From the NCBI RefSeq assembly GCF_030247195.1, contig NC_080671.1, forward strand, positions 204,146,897 through 204,210,896: a stretch of DNA of 64,000 nt, in the 5' to 3' direction. The translations under genes and the position numbers were made by a program. The notes under the pieces are model-generated. The model was not told the origin of the DNA, searched no databases, and was given only the letters and a program-made list of their open reading frames with translations. This document shows, in pieces, positions 10,609-23,241 of the stretch. This stretch comes from Topomyia yanbarensis. Lineage: Eukaryota; Arthropoda; Insecta; Diptera; Culicidae. Every line of letters starts with the position of its first letter. Within the stretch, counting starts at the first letter, position 1.

Positions 10609-13600
10609 GTTTTTGGGTTTGGGACCACTGTGCGTCGAAACAATGGTAAACTTAAATTGAATTAAACACAACGCAGAGGGTAGTATACTTAAATACACTA
10701 TACTCATGTGAATTACTTTCATTTTGGCTTCTGGTTTAACGCAAACTGAATCACAAGACTGTGTTTCTCAAGAAAATTTAAATAAAACTTTGGGGTCATA
10801 AAGAAAAAGTTAATATGTTCACCATCGGAACAGCAATGTGCACTGCAGGTGGACGAGACCACCACTGCTGGATATATGTATTTCAATGTTCACGCAATGC
10901 GGATCCACATTTGTGAATGATTCGCAACTGTACATCCGGTAATCCTCCGGGAAAAACTAAATATCCTCGTGTCAATTGCAGCAAAAAACCCATAAAGTGT
11001 CTGCTGCAATAGAAGCCAGTAGAGCCAACTGAAACGGTGACCCCCCTTCTAACATATTTTTGGAGAAGCACCACAATAGCGTAAGGTCCAGATCCAGTCA
11101 GGCATACCGACGAATAAAAACTAATACGCTATCTTTTATACATATGTGAGTTAGATTAAATCTAGTACTAAAAATGAACGAATAGTGTTAGTTCAGCGCC
11201 CCTTGTCCCCGGAATCACCATAATACGTATTTCATACTTAAACCCGCACAAATAAAAACGGCAATTTAATTACACTCAAAATTGTTCCCGTCGCTCGCCA
11301 TCAACCCTTGCTAAACTCGTAAAGTTTAAAAACAAGCCGGTTCCGTTCAAATGTAATCCCTTTTTGCTGCATAAATATTAAAAACGAATTACTTTTATTA
11401 TATTTTTATTATTAATTCCTAGATTTTCAAGAGGCATAAAGGAGTTTTAAATCGAAGCTATATTGATTTATGTGGAAAAATGTTTAAATCGTAACAAATT
11501 TGAATGGGTAAAATGAATGACTAACGTCTATACGGGGGTAACCAACATTTTTTAAGTTTACAGGAAACGAATAAACGTGGCGTCAACCACAATGCTCGAC
11601 TTTCATTATTAATATCTACAAAGAATCTTCAATTTTCCAAAATCACACTACTCATGGATTACTTCGAATAATTAAAAAATACATAAAAGTCAGTTTTGGA
11701 AAAAATGTGGGTAAAACCCCTTTAGGTTCCAAATCCACTTGTTTGAGAAAACTAAATGGACAACTACTTATCGAATCGTTTTTACTACTTCAAGACTATT
11801 AAGATTTGAAAACTGTATACGTGTCTGTTTAATCTTTTTTATGGCAAAATAGTCAGATACACTGGTTTTCTTTTTTATAATGGTTCATAGTGTACAAATC
11901 ATCAAATTGAGACAACCCTTCTCGGTTTTCTATATAAAGGAAAGCAACTGTATGTAGTGTACACTGTTTTGATGAATAAATAATGAATTTCAGTCAGTTA
12001 TGCCTTATTCCAATGAGACTGGCTCAACTGACCTCTATTGCTAAAAATATATCTTCACTCTATTCCGGATATGCTTCATGCAAAGTTAAGTTTCAAGTGC
12101 AAAGCAGCTTTCAAGTTTAGAATTCATTCTCTACAACAATTCTTCAATCAAGCGATGAAATAGCAAGCTGCAAATAATTTCATGTTCGGTGAGGCGACAT
12201 TTTATCACAAAAGTCGACGCTAGAAAAGTTCTTAATCATGTACTGCCGTCTATGATATGCAGTGTTACGGCTTACATCGTAATACTGAACATCATAATCT
12301 CCCTTTGAAGAGAACGATTTTTTAACGCAACGCTCGTACTGTGGGCTTGCATATTTTCACGGTATACACTCAAAGGCTGGACTAATGCCACCATTCATTT
12401 CTGTTTGCCGCAAAACCACGAACAATGATAAATATCTCCCAACGGTGGCTGTATCATAAGCGCATAAAAAATTTAACAGTTTGAATGCTGTCTGCACTTC
12501 TGACGATGATAGTAGAATATGTAAAGGAGGCGCCAAAATGACTCTATACAACACTTCATATGTAGGATATTCATCTTGAATAGTGACACATCTTACCATC
12601 ATACATCAAGTTGCAAGAAAAAATATGGCAAGTTGATATAGCTGCAAAATATCGCAAATTAAGCAATTTAAAAGAGCAGTTTTTTTGCAAACTATTGGGT
12701 ATATTTTTTCATAATTCCTGACCTACTAATAATAGCAATGATCTACATTTTCTTTCATGGATAGCTTCGGATGTTTGCAAGTTATAACAAAAAGTACAGA
12801 GCTACTTGTAGTCAACTTGTTCGTCATTGCGTAAATCACCAATTTCAGCTTAAAAGGACAACGTAGCAAACTACGGCTCAACAAAAGCCCAAATCAAAAT
12901 GAACGTCACATTAAGATTGATCTCTTGTGTGAACGCATTATCAGAAAGTTTATAGCTCTTGGGGGTAATAGCCCGTGTCGTAAGCTGATGAAGCGTCTTG
13001 CAGCGGAGAATCTATAGAATAAAAAGGCTATAATCATAAAACTGTGAAAATATAACGTCAATTGTTTGGGTATTAACGAAACGAGAAAAAAAAACAGTTT
13101 TATCGAGGAAACGTTCTAACCTTTTAAATGCCAAAATGAACAACAGATAAATAAATAAATAATTAAAACCTTGCTTTACCTCCATATGATTAAAGGGTTG
13201 CACATATTTTAGTGAGAAAAAAGATTGATTTTTTTAAAGATATGTGGCAGGTGTAGGTGTAAAACTAAAATTTGAAATTCGATCCGCGTCTCAAAAATGG
13301 GGCACAATTTCAAACGACTGTAGTGCTGTTAATTGTTGATGGTCGATGCAGACAAGTTCAACTTAAAAATTGATTGCAACTTTAAATTGGTATTTCAACT
13401 TTACACTCCACAGGATTCTCTTCCGATTTTTCAGTTTTCGATTAAAAAATCAGCAAGATCAAAGAAGAGGTATTTTGCCTCCGATGGAGCAAAGATAGTA
13501 CTGGAATACACTGATGTAATAGTCAAACAGCATTTATATGAGATGAAAATGCTATTGCACGAGCCACAATAATTACATTAAAAGAGCTCGTTATTGTTTT

Positions 13601-13739
13601 TTGTTTATTTCTCGAGCATCTATTGATATACGGTTATCAAACATTGACAGTGTATGTCTACTATGGCGGACTTCCGGCGACTTCCCTTTTCTAGAAATAT
13701 TCAGCAATTTCAGATATAAGCGAGGGGTGCATTTTGCCC
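10609..13739. other. 3.1 kb without recognised features
   Basis: AT-rich DNA. Frames at 10883-11074, 12357-12602 (both minus) and 13333-13572 (+) are short and match nothing I recognise. I saw no RNA gene or element ends. Confidence 0.4.
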
Positions 13740-16640
13740 CGGAATATATTTCCAACAAGCTATGTTATTGTTATAATCACACTATTATCAAAAGAGATAT
13801 TTAACTTTGAATTCGGACGAAAAATTCATTTTCCCATTATTTTCATTTTCCCATAACTAGAAATAAGACAAAAATATGCAATCTATTATTAATGAAAAAT
13901 AGCTAATTTTAGACCAATAGCATCTTCGGAGAATTTATTGGATGCAATATACCTTATTGTGTTTTGGCAGATTAGTCTCCCCATAAGTGAGATATTTTCG
14001 TTAATTTCTTTTTAAGTGTTTGTATTGAGACAACGGGAAGCAGTATTCCTCAGTTGCAAAACTCAGGAAAGCAATCGAATCATTCTAAAACAAACTCAGT
14101 GCAAGAAATATAGAGAATCTTAATGATTAAATGCCGAAGCTAATCAAACTTGTTTTAAAAATGATGGGAATACGATTGAGTACTAAATGTAGTGTTAATT
14201 ATTACTGGATAATTACTTGAATAAAGCCCTTTTAGAGAAAAAGCTACTTATAAATCCAGGCACAACTTTTTAAGCTAAAATTGCCATAACAAACGAATGA
14301 AATGGTCCAGGGTAACCAACTTTAAAGAAACTTCGTTGATTAATCTTTAAAACAAATGCTGAAACTTTGCTTGCGCTTTGTTTTGAATAGAAACACTTAT
14401 CCAAAAAACAGGGTGCGCAAATAAATGTAGGACACACTATATAACCATCGGATCGATCTGAATTCAGAAGCGAAATAAATAACTTTAAGCAACGGCGAAG
14501 CCAAGTGGGGAGGTTGTTTTTGTTTTGGGAAAGCGTACAGTTGGAATGAAAATTCAAGGGATTACATACCTTTTTATTTTGGTATGGACGGTCATCGATT
14601 TTTTTGCTAGCAGTGATGAAAAGAAAGCAACAACCTTTTTATTTTTCCAAAAATTTGTTATTACTCTATCTGAAAGTACAACTCCTTGAGAATATCTTCC
14701 CTAATTTTCACAGCGATCTGATCAATAGATCGAAAGTTACAGCTCTTCGAAGCGTGCCTCGTCTACCCAGAGCAGTAGTAACTTGAAATTTCAAATTCGA
14801 TTATCTCGAAATGTTATTTTTCCGAAAATGTTTTTTTTTCCGACCTCACGATTGCCAAAAAACTACTCAGCCGATTTTGTTCAATTTTTTCAGCTGTTTG
14901 TAATTTGTGTTTCTCGATTGCTTTTTATGTTTCTCGATTGCTTTTTATGTATGCATTTTTGTTTCATAGATAATATTTTTTAATACAATATTTAGAGCTT
15001 AAAACCTTGATTTTTTGAGAAAAACCTAGCCGTATGCAGAAGAAAATTAATATTTATTCAATTAGTCGTTAAGTTACGAACAATAATTCTATACGAATGA
15101 TTTTTTTTTGAGTTTCAGGATTTTAAGGATTTGTTGGACTCCCATCGTGATCACCGCAAGCCTCATAAATAAAAGAAAGATTTCGGGGAAAAGCCTAATT
15201 TTCAATATATTTTTTAAACTAATGCTTGTTTTTTCACCGAAAGATGTATAATTTTGATGTAATAAAATCATTACTTTGAGCCTTTACTTAAATTCCAACT
15301 TTCTTGAAAAAAAAAAATCGCGAAAGGTATAATTTGACTAAAAGGTTTTAATATGACTAATAACGAGAACAATACTTTTAGAAGAAAATTTTAGGAAATT
15401 AACGTTTTCCGTTTAACTCTAGCAGGTCAAGATCGCTGATTATGGGCATTTTATTTTTGTTGTTATATCAATTATACGAATAGGTAAACGAAATGTTCGA
15501 AAACAGTTATTTGAGGTCAAGATCACATAATTACTAAAGCGCCAACTTTGGATATTTAGCATATTCAAAGAATTTTACAATGTAAAATAGCGCATCTTCT
15601 GATCAAATAACTTTGGCGTTAAATCCTCCTAGAAGTAATCGTGGAGAATTTATTTTTCAAACAAATTTAGTTCAAGACTTAATGTCTTCAGCAAAGTTTT
15701 CGAGAGTGCCATTACACTTTGTTGTAGGCATGATTGCTCCATGTGTTCAGGAATCGAACTATTTTTGGCTGTTTGTGAAAGAAAACCTTTATAAAATAAA
15801 TTGTTATGAAATTACTGTTTCTAGTCTAGTCTGCACATACACAGCCAATATACGTAGGGATCCTGGAAAATGGTAGACGTTCGCCTACAATTTTTCTTGT
15901 CAATATTAATGTTTGTGGTACATATATGTGATACAATCATTAAAGCGGTCAGGCCAACTGTGCAGCGTACAGAATGAAGATGATTGAAAATTATGCGGCA
16001 GTTAAATTAATCATGAAGAATTTAATCAATGAATCATTTTAATTCTTGAATAAGGAAGAAACGTGGACAATCCTACCGACCGTTTCAATTTGAAAGAGTT
16101 TTGATAAATCGTTGGGAGTGACTAGGCTAAGAGGGTTAATGTCACTCCTTTGGTCCGATGGTTCTGGGATGGGACAGAGGTATTTAGTCTTGCCCTGGCT
16201 AATGAGCCTTGGTTATAGCGCCTATACTCGCTCTTAAATTATTATGAAATTACTGTTTATGATAGTTCTCGTCAGCTGTTTATGAACAACAAAATTATCA
16301 TTTATTTAAGACCTGAGTTTGTGAGGCTCACAATCAAAAGCTATTGGGGAATGGGATTAAAGAACTTTTCGTAAACCTCATTTTCTTGCTCGGTATAGTC
16401 CCCACATATAGTATTCATCCCATCAACAAAGTTGTTTCAAATGATGGTCTCAACAAAGTGGCTAAATACACGAAGTTTGTTAATATCGTTTTCAAGAATT
16501 AATTACTCCATGGTTACTTCTAAGAGAATTAATCACTCAAATTGTTATGTCAGAAGACGTGCTGTTTTATGTTGGAAAACTTTTTCAAAGTTTGAAAACT
16601 TCAAAGATGACGGTTTCAGAATTATGCCATGTTGACAGTA
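13740..16640 (+). repeat. diverged relative of the palindrome's outer arm
   Basis: Blocks occur in the same order and orientation as in the left palindrome arm. 13765-13990 matches the arm sequence around 21421-21530 plus the segment kept only in the right arm (33886-34250). 14445-14520 matches 21880-21960. 15320-15680 matches 23281-23580. 16430-16640 matches 23616-23733. Divergence is clearly greater than between the two palindrome arms. Unrelated material, including a foldback fragment, lies between the blocks. No gene is recognised. Confidence 0.55.
14043..14440. repeat. fragment of the foldback family
   Basis: The block matches the right arm of the 4068-6610 foldback element, including the motifs CAATCGAATCATTCTAAA and CCATAACAAACGAATGAAAT. 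It is a single unit without a partner arm. Confidence 0.55.
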
Positions 16641-17785
16641 AGAAAAGTTTTCGTATATTTATTTCTTCTTAAAGTGTATTTTATTTGACTATATTAACAT
16701 ATATTGCAAGAATCTATGAAGGTTTGAAAGCTGTTCTATATTGGTTAGTCCGTCTATTACGATTTATTTTTTCGTTTCTTTATTCCTGTAAACTGTGTCT
16801 GTCAATTAACTGGTCAGACTACGCAAAAATCATTATCTCTTGTCGGTATTATAACACATCATTTGAACGAGATCACTTACAGGAAAGATAATAATTTCAA
16901 AAGATTTTTTTTCCTAATTGCGATATGTGGCCATTGCATTGTAATGTATTGAGAACTGTTATTACGTACGGCAAAATTCACAGTGTACTAGTAACCTTTT
17001 GTGTCATGGTGGTGCTAGTGTGGTGCCTTTAAAGAAAAACAGAAGAGAACTATATTATTATTTTATAAAATTTTGTAGATTATTAGTAAAGTGAGAGGTA
17101 TTTTGGGAAAAAACAAGTAAATAAACGAATACGTTCAATTACTGTAGCAGCTATTGAAGAATTCTCAATGAGGAAAAACCCTGCATATATGAGCCAATCC
17201 ACCTATTTTATCTCGATCTTGTAAATTAGGTCCTCTATAGCAAACACTATACGTCATCGTCTTGGCTATCCACAAATACAAAACAGCAGTATCTTGACGT
17301 GACGACAAACCGACCAAACGTTCATGCCAGTCAAATTTATTCTTTTGAAACCACACATTGATTGGGGTGCTGCAATGTCGTCACAAACCATATTTATGTT
17401 TCCCTGATGAGGGTATCTTTGCCCATGTGTAGGTATTGACGTAATGATGGATGGGTTATGAGATCGAGCACGCTTCTAGAAGGGTACCTTTCCGCAGCGA
17501 GACATTCCCAACACATTTTCTCTGTCCTCGTTGTCGTTCTAGCTTGATATCTATCTTCGTCCTGCTACATAATTTATGATTGCCTAGAGAATTAATGCAA
17601 GAGAATATATGGATCAATAGAAACAGCTACGTTCGCCAATGCTACTATGAGCCCTGAGTAGAGTTCAACAATTTTTTCAAATGTATGATACTTTTTACAT
17701 AAAACTGCTATATAGTATTTATTTGTGGTCATTAAATGTTTTCAGACGCCGGTCAAGTGATATTTGCTTTCACTTAGGAAGGTTA
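16641..17785. other. no gene recognised
   Basis: AT-rich DNA. Frames at 16685-16891 (+) and 17165-17356 (-) are short and unrecognised. Confidence 0.4.
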
Positions 17786-17793
17786 GAGCGAAC

Positions 17794-18333
17794 CTAAGAC
17801 AAGACGTGACAATAGAGGGGTCGTTTTTTGTTTCAATTTTACATCAGAATGTTCCAGCTGATTGGTTATTTCTGCTTTTTTCATCGCACGCAATGTTACT
17901 GTAAGGATAGCGAAACGATGTTTGGCAGTGTTGCTATATTTATCAGAAAATATTTGATAAAAAAAATTATCGTTGAAAGAGTGAAAATGATGAAGTTGAA
18001 CAGGAATGATGCGGCAAAGTTGAAAAAGTATCTACCACACATTTGCCGTATACGTGGTTGTTTCACTTTAACAAAAATAAGACAACAACCAAACCAAAAT
18101 CAAAAAAATTTCAGAATCGGCTTCATCAAACCTATAACATGCAAAAACGATGCCCTTCATCAATATTGTGGATTCAAGATACAAAATATTGAAGACATAA
18201 AATAAATTAAAATTAAATCCATTTATATTTATAAAAAAGCAACACTGTTCGGAAGATTTCGGCAGGGTGAAAATGTGCAAAAAGAAGAATGTCGAAGGAA
18301 AAATAAGAAGCCGATTGTCACGTCTTGTCTTAG
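17794..18333. mobile_element. 540-bp hAT-type MITE, perfect 8-bp TSD
   Basis: The ends are exact inverted repeats of CTAAGACAAGACGTGACAAT. GAGCGAAC flanks both sides (17786-17793 and 18334-18341). An 8-bp duplication points to the hAT superfamily. The interior contains a plus-strand frame of 118 codons from ATG (17849-18205), mostly basic and aromatic, with no recognised domain. It is far too short for a hAT transposase and is probably a chance frame. Confidence 0.85.
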
Positions 18334-18341
18334 GAGCGAAC

Positions 18342-19130
18342 TAACGACTAGAAGATAATGTGAATCTTAGCTGTAAATACAAATCAGACAACTCCAATCA
18401 TAAACACCAACGCCTTAAACACGAGGTGAAGTCAGAGCTCAAAAGTCTGTCTACGAAACACTTAAATATTAATGGGGCTGCTAATCACAGGATCGAATCC
18501 ACAGGAAGCTCAATCCGTGAATTTTCCGTTTCCGTTTCTTGTTCAACAATGGGAAGCTTTTTTCAGAAACGTGAGCGTTCTGCTTCTGGAATGAGCTGGG
18601 CCCCTATGGGAATCGTCGGTACATGTTTATCCAACATCTTTAATAATAGAATATTTTCTTTCTCGCCGTCGACGACGATCAGCACCTAATGGCCATTCTG
18701 AACACAACCTCTGGAACTGCTTCGAGCGAACTAAAACTTTTCCAACGCATTCGTGGCCGTACCGCAAAAGCTCATAAATATTTGACAAGCAAGCCTGAAA
18801 GGGACAGGAAATACTGAACATTTTTCTTGGTTTTTGTATTTACACAAAGCGAATGATGCAACATTCAAGCAAACGAGCGTATAGTTGGTTAGTAATATCC
18901 TTTACTCGTGATTCTGTATCTTACAAATTAATTCATTGTTATGCCATATATTAGCCAGTAGCTAATATATTGTATCAGCAGAAGTTGAACACGGCATATG
19001 CTACTTAATTTAACACTGGTTAGCAGGCAATAATTCAACAAGCGCTTCTCTGGTGATGAACATTGGTGTAATTTACATAGTGAGTTTTCATGTAAAAGAC
19101 TTGCGATACGAATTATTATATGCACGGAAA
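18342..19130. other. no gene recognised
   Basis: Frames at 18360-18689 (+) and 18627-18821 (-) have no recognisable domain. No element ends were found. Confidence 0.4.
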
Positions 19131-19279
19131 AAAATTGTTCAAAAATTTATGAAAAAAATTACGATTTCATAAAATGAACCGTTTACGAGAATCGTGATAA
19201 AGCTAGCGAAATCATGAATTATAACCCTCGTATTCGTGAGACTATATATGTTGCCACGGAACTAGTTCACGCCAAACAT

Positions 19280-19586
19280 AGGGTAAAGTGCCTATTTTCT
19301 CCATATTAAGAAGGATGCCCCACTAATTCATCGATTACTCGGCCTACAATCGATGGAATGCGCAAGAATTGGCATGAACAGCTTTGCTTCGTTTTTAAGA
19401 ACCAAGATAATAACACAAATGCCCTGAAAACGGCAAAATGCTCGTGTTTGAGCGCAACGAAAACTCGAATCGAGTGACTGTATTGTTGCGCTACCATTTG
19501 ACTAAATGCGTTGCATAAAGATACTGCTCTAACCAGCGGTGGGTGGGGTGATAATAGAAACATGGCGAAAATAGGCTCATCACCCT
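19280..19586. mobile_element. 307-bp MITE with ACAT duplication
   Basis: The left end is AGGGTAAAGTGCCTATTTTC. The complement of the right end is AGGGTGATGAGCCTATTTTC. ACAT flanks both sides (19276-19279 and 19587-19590). It fits the mosquito MITEs that make 4-bp duplications. The minus-strand frame over 19306-19563 has no recognised domain. Confidence 0.6.
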
Positions 19587-19590
19587 ACAT

Positions 19591-19894
19591 CAGTGGTTTT
19601 CAACTTTTTTATTCCATTTCATTCCTTCACGAATATTGATTACCACGATGTTCCCCTTTCAGAAAATTGTTTACCATCATTACCCTGTCAGAAAAATATT
19701 ATTTTTAATTGGATAAAGAGCATATTTTTACAACCAGCGACCATCTCAATTGTTGACACACTGAAATAAATATAAAATCAAATATCCGACGGGAATATTA
19801 AAATTACAAGTTAAAATTCGTCCCGCATAATTCACCCCTACAATAGTCTAATTTACCCCTGGGGGTGAATTCGCCTCCCGGTTGAAATCCACTG
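19591..19894 (+). mobile_element. hAT-type MITE 'CAGTGG' family, copy 1
   Basis: It starts CAGTGGTTTTCAAC and ends GGTTGAAATCCACTG. The flanks are CCCTACAT (19583-19590) and CCCTATAT (19895-19902), an 8-bp duplication with one change. A second copy in the same orientation lies at 39034-39356; both carry the palindromic CACCCCTGGGGGTGAATTC-like core near the right end. Confidence 0.8.
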
Positions 19895-20028
19895 CCCTAT
19901 ATAGTGTTTTGTACAAATGTTTGGTAGATGGGTATGGTTTATGTACTTGTGTCCTGAATATGTTTAGTTTTACAATTCTTATATTTTATGATTATAGTTC
20001 ATAATTTAGGGATAAACTGATTTGTATT

Positions 20029-20962
20029 AGGGGACGGTGGGGAGTTGTGAACCATGGGGAGTTGTGAACACCATAAATTCCCGCTAAGCTATAGATGATA
20101 AAATGCGGTAACTACTGTTAAATGTTTCTACTGTCATGACGTTACTTTCTCATTGGCAAATGTTGCATTAACTCATGTTCTTCATGTTCAGGTAACTAGC
20201 GACTAAATATACCAAACAAAAAGTGTTTTTTTTCACTAAATTGTATTTGTGGTATGTGGAGTTCCTTTGTGTAGCTGATTTCAAAGTAAATTAGTGCAAA
20301 GCATTCCTTGGGTAATTGGCTTTCATCAGCAATAAAAAATTTGGATGAACCTTTAGTGTGTCGATGGAAATTCCTTTTTTTTCCGAAGATATGTAAAGTG
20401 GGGAGTTATGAACCACCATTACTGGGGAGTTGTGAACTGTGCATTTCAATGGGTTATAGTGATTTTCTAAATAGAACAGTATCATAATTCGAAAATTAGG
20501 GATGAATCATACATATTATGACATAAAAATTTTGAAATTTAACGCGAAGAACAGAATTCTCTAACACAATTTTAATTTCCCCGTGCCACAACCGCGAATT
20601 CAAGTGGCTTGGTGCGAATCATGTTGTCACCGATTCATTGCGAATCAGATCACTTTTCCATCTCATCTTTAGTTTAGAAATATCTTAAAAAATATCTTCT
20701 ATAGCCCTAATAAAAATAAATCACAAAAATATTCTATCTCTTCTACTTTTTGCGATGGTTCACAACTCCCCACCAAACTAAAAAATGTCGATTCCAGACA
20801 TTTCACGCATTCTGTCATATCTCAAACAAGACAATGACTTTTTTAATTGGATGAATTAAGGTGTCCTTAACAAATACCAGGTCTAACATTGAAAATCGAC
20901 CAATATTTATGGTAGTTATACCCCGAAAACAAAACTATGTTCACACCTTCCCACCATCCCCT
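20029..20962. mobile_element. TIR element with repeated GGGGAGTTGTGAAC motif
   Basis: The left end AGGGGACGGTGGGGAGTTGT and the complement of the right end AGGGGATGGTGGGAAGGTGT form an inverted repeat of about 26 bp. The motif GGGGAGTTGTGAAC or its complement also occurs internally near 20061, 20425 and 20760, like subterminal transposase sites. It has no coding capacity and no clear TSD. The 20291-20485 frame is not a gene. Confidence 0.55.
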
Positions 20963-22415
20963 ACTACACCGTCTAAAGGTAGCGAGAATTGGGCGATATT
21001 CATGAATACGAAAACTAATTTCGAGTGTATTCACAAATCTTTTGTGTTAAATTCTCGATAATTTCATTGTTACATCCAGGCTTGTTATTTGCTCAGAAAA
21101 ATGGAGAAAGATCTGTGCACCGAGAGATGCGCAATTTCTCACAAAGAGTCACCTTGAAGAGCCACTTTTTTGTGCCTCCTCTCGCTGGCAAACAGGGAGG
21201 AAGGTGAAAAAGGCGAATCAAACTACAATTCAGATAAAGTCTGATCGGAAGAACGTTTTACATTTCTTATAAAAGAAATGTATAGAATTCGCTCAAACTT
21301 TCAAGATTTTTTCCGAGGCCCGGAGGGCCGAGTCTTATATACCAATCGACTCAGCTCGACGATTTGGTACAATGTCTGTGTGTGTCTGTGTGTATGTAAC
21401 GGACAAACTCTCATTCGTGTTATTTTAGGTCAATAGTATCTTCGGAGAATATAATGGAGGCAATATGCCCTTTCTTTTGATATTGTGTTTTGCTGATTAA
21501 TCCCCCTATGAGTGAGATATTTTCACAAATTTTCTTGGAAGTGATTATATCGAAATGATGCCTTCAGCAAATTTGTAGTTCTTACTTTTGCGAATAACTT
21601 TACTGAAGACTTCAAATATCTATTTTGAATACTTTAAAAGTTATGGCTTGTTGTTTGTGGATTACCTTTTGTCGCCTATTTATTGTTGAATATAGTAATA
21701 ATCCATTGAAATAAGCCAAACAATATTATGATAAAACGAATTTTGTATTTCATTTTTCTATCTACACCCGCTAGAAATAATCACCGAACACTTCCAAGTT
21801 GTCTGGAAGGAACTTGATAACTTATCAGTGCAAAAATGTTCATTTGTACGAACCTTCTGACTGCAATTTTTCTAACTTATAACCATCGGATCGATCTGAA
21901 ACATATCGGAAAATGAAAGCGAAGTAAATAACTCCAAGCAACGGCGTAGCCAAGAGAAGGTTTTGGGGGTTAACACCATACAAGTACCCCCCACCACCCA
22001 AAAAAAATTGGATTGCAGTTTAAAATTTATTGATGCTGACTGATTTAATTCAATATTACAATAACAATTATCTGATCCGTACATTGATAACCTGTTGTTG
22101 TAAACATCATGAGGACTTTTGATAAATTGTCGGAATGGGGTCCTGATATGTAACTGATCTATTGGTCTTGATTTCACAGTTGTCTAATAGCATGATATTC
22201 CTGCCTGAAAACATTCCAATAGAAAATTCCAGAGTTCTGTGATCAATCATAATCCTCAGATTTTATTTCAAATTGAGCTCGCTTTTGTAGAGATGTACTG
22301 TAATAAGGGTCTTTATTTAATAGGAAGCGAAGTTAAAATTGATTTAATGTCTATGAAACATAGAACTGCTCACCAAAAAAATGCATAACTTTCAACATTT
22401 GCTAAAAATGTTTTT

Positions 22416-23241
22416 GCCTTTCTCATTCACTCTAAAATACGTCAATCTAATCCCGACCGGGAGGGCTGAGTGTCATATGCCAATCGACTCAGTTTGTCGA
22501 GATCGGAAAATGTCTGTCTGTGTATGTATGTGTGTATGTGGAAAAAAATGTGACCTCTGTTAATCAGAGATGGCTGGATCGATTTGCACAAAGTTAGTCT
22601 CAAATGAAAGATACAACCTTCCCATCGGCTGCAATTGAATTTTTTATTGATTGGACTTCCGGTTCCGGAGTTACGAGTTGAAGAGTGCAATCACACAGCC
22701 AATTCCCATATAAACTGAAATGAAAAATTTTCAAAATCAAATTTGTATTTTTGATGCCAAATGGCTTTATAATGCACGAAACATTGAGATTTGATGTAAA
22801 TTCGAAAAAAATAATGTTTGACAAAAATTGATTTTTTGGACTTCGGTTCATTTTTGCCTGTCACATATAGAAAGGTTATGCAATCACTCTAAAAATCGTC
22901 AATCATACCGGCCCGGAGGGAGTATGCAGTAAGGGGTTACTACTTTAAAATTAAAACTAGTTTAAAATTTCTTAACAAGTTGAAAATTTTCGGCAGAACC
23001 CGGACCTGCCGGATCTTACTATGTGATACTGAAACATCGCTTGAAACCAGCGGCGGTCAAGCGATTTTTCAGTATCACATAGTATCTCAAGATCGTGGCT
23101 GTCGATCCATTGTACGTATGTGCATATCGTACTGAACATGTAATATTCATTTCCACCATTGTATTGAACATAACCAGCCATGGAATCGTAGTCTGGACAT
23201 ATGAGAAAAGCACAATTGCACCACTAGGTGGATTAAAACAG
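22416..23241 (+). mobile_element. AAAAC-family elements (two, nested), left arm
   Basis: One family 5' end (GCCTTTCTCATTCAC) is at 22416 and a second (GCCTGTCACATATAGAAAGG) at 22856. The shared 3' end GGTGGATTAAAACAG is at 23241, followed by GTTTTT. The most likely history is a complete 386-bp element (22856-23241) next to a truncated longer copy. The mirror copy is at 32087-32912. Confidence 0.55.
23017..23084. repeat. 68-nt hairpin, left arm
   Basis: Stem 23017-23044 pairs with 23057-23084 over 28 positions with one mismatch, around a 12-nt loop. The stem sequence begins TACTATGTGATACTGAAA. It has the size of a pre-miRNA hairpin but sits inside a repeat. The identical hairpin is at 32244-32311. 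Confidence 0.75.

Larger units (their letters stand above)
19131..20028. repeat. dispersed repeat (copy 2), interrupted by two MITEs
   Basis: It matches the 10072-10590 repeat in order: the TTTATGAAAAAAATTACGAT region, the ACTAGTTCACGCC block, then after the insertions GATTATAGTTCATAATTT. MITEs at 19280-19586 and 19591-19894 lie inside it. Confidence 0.5.
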
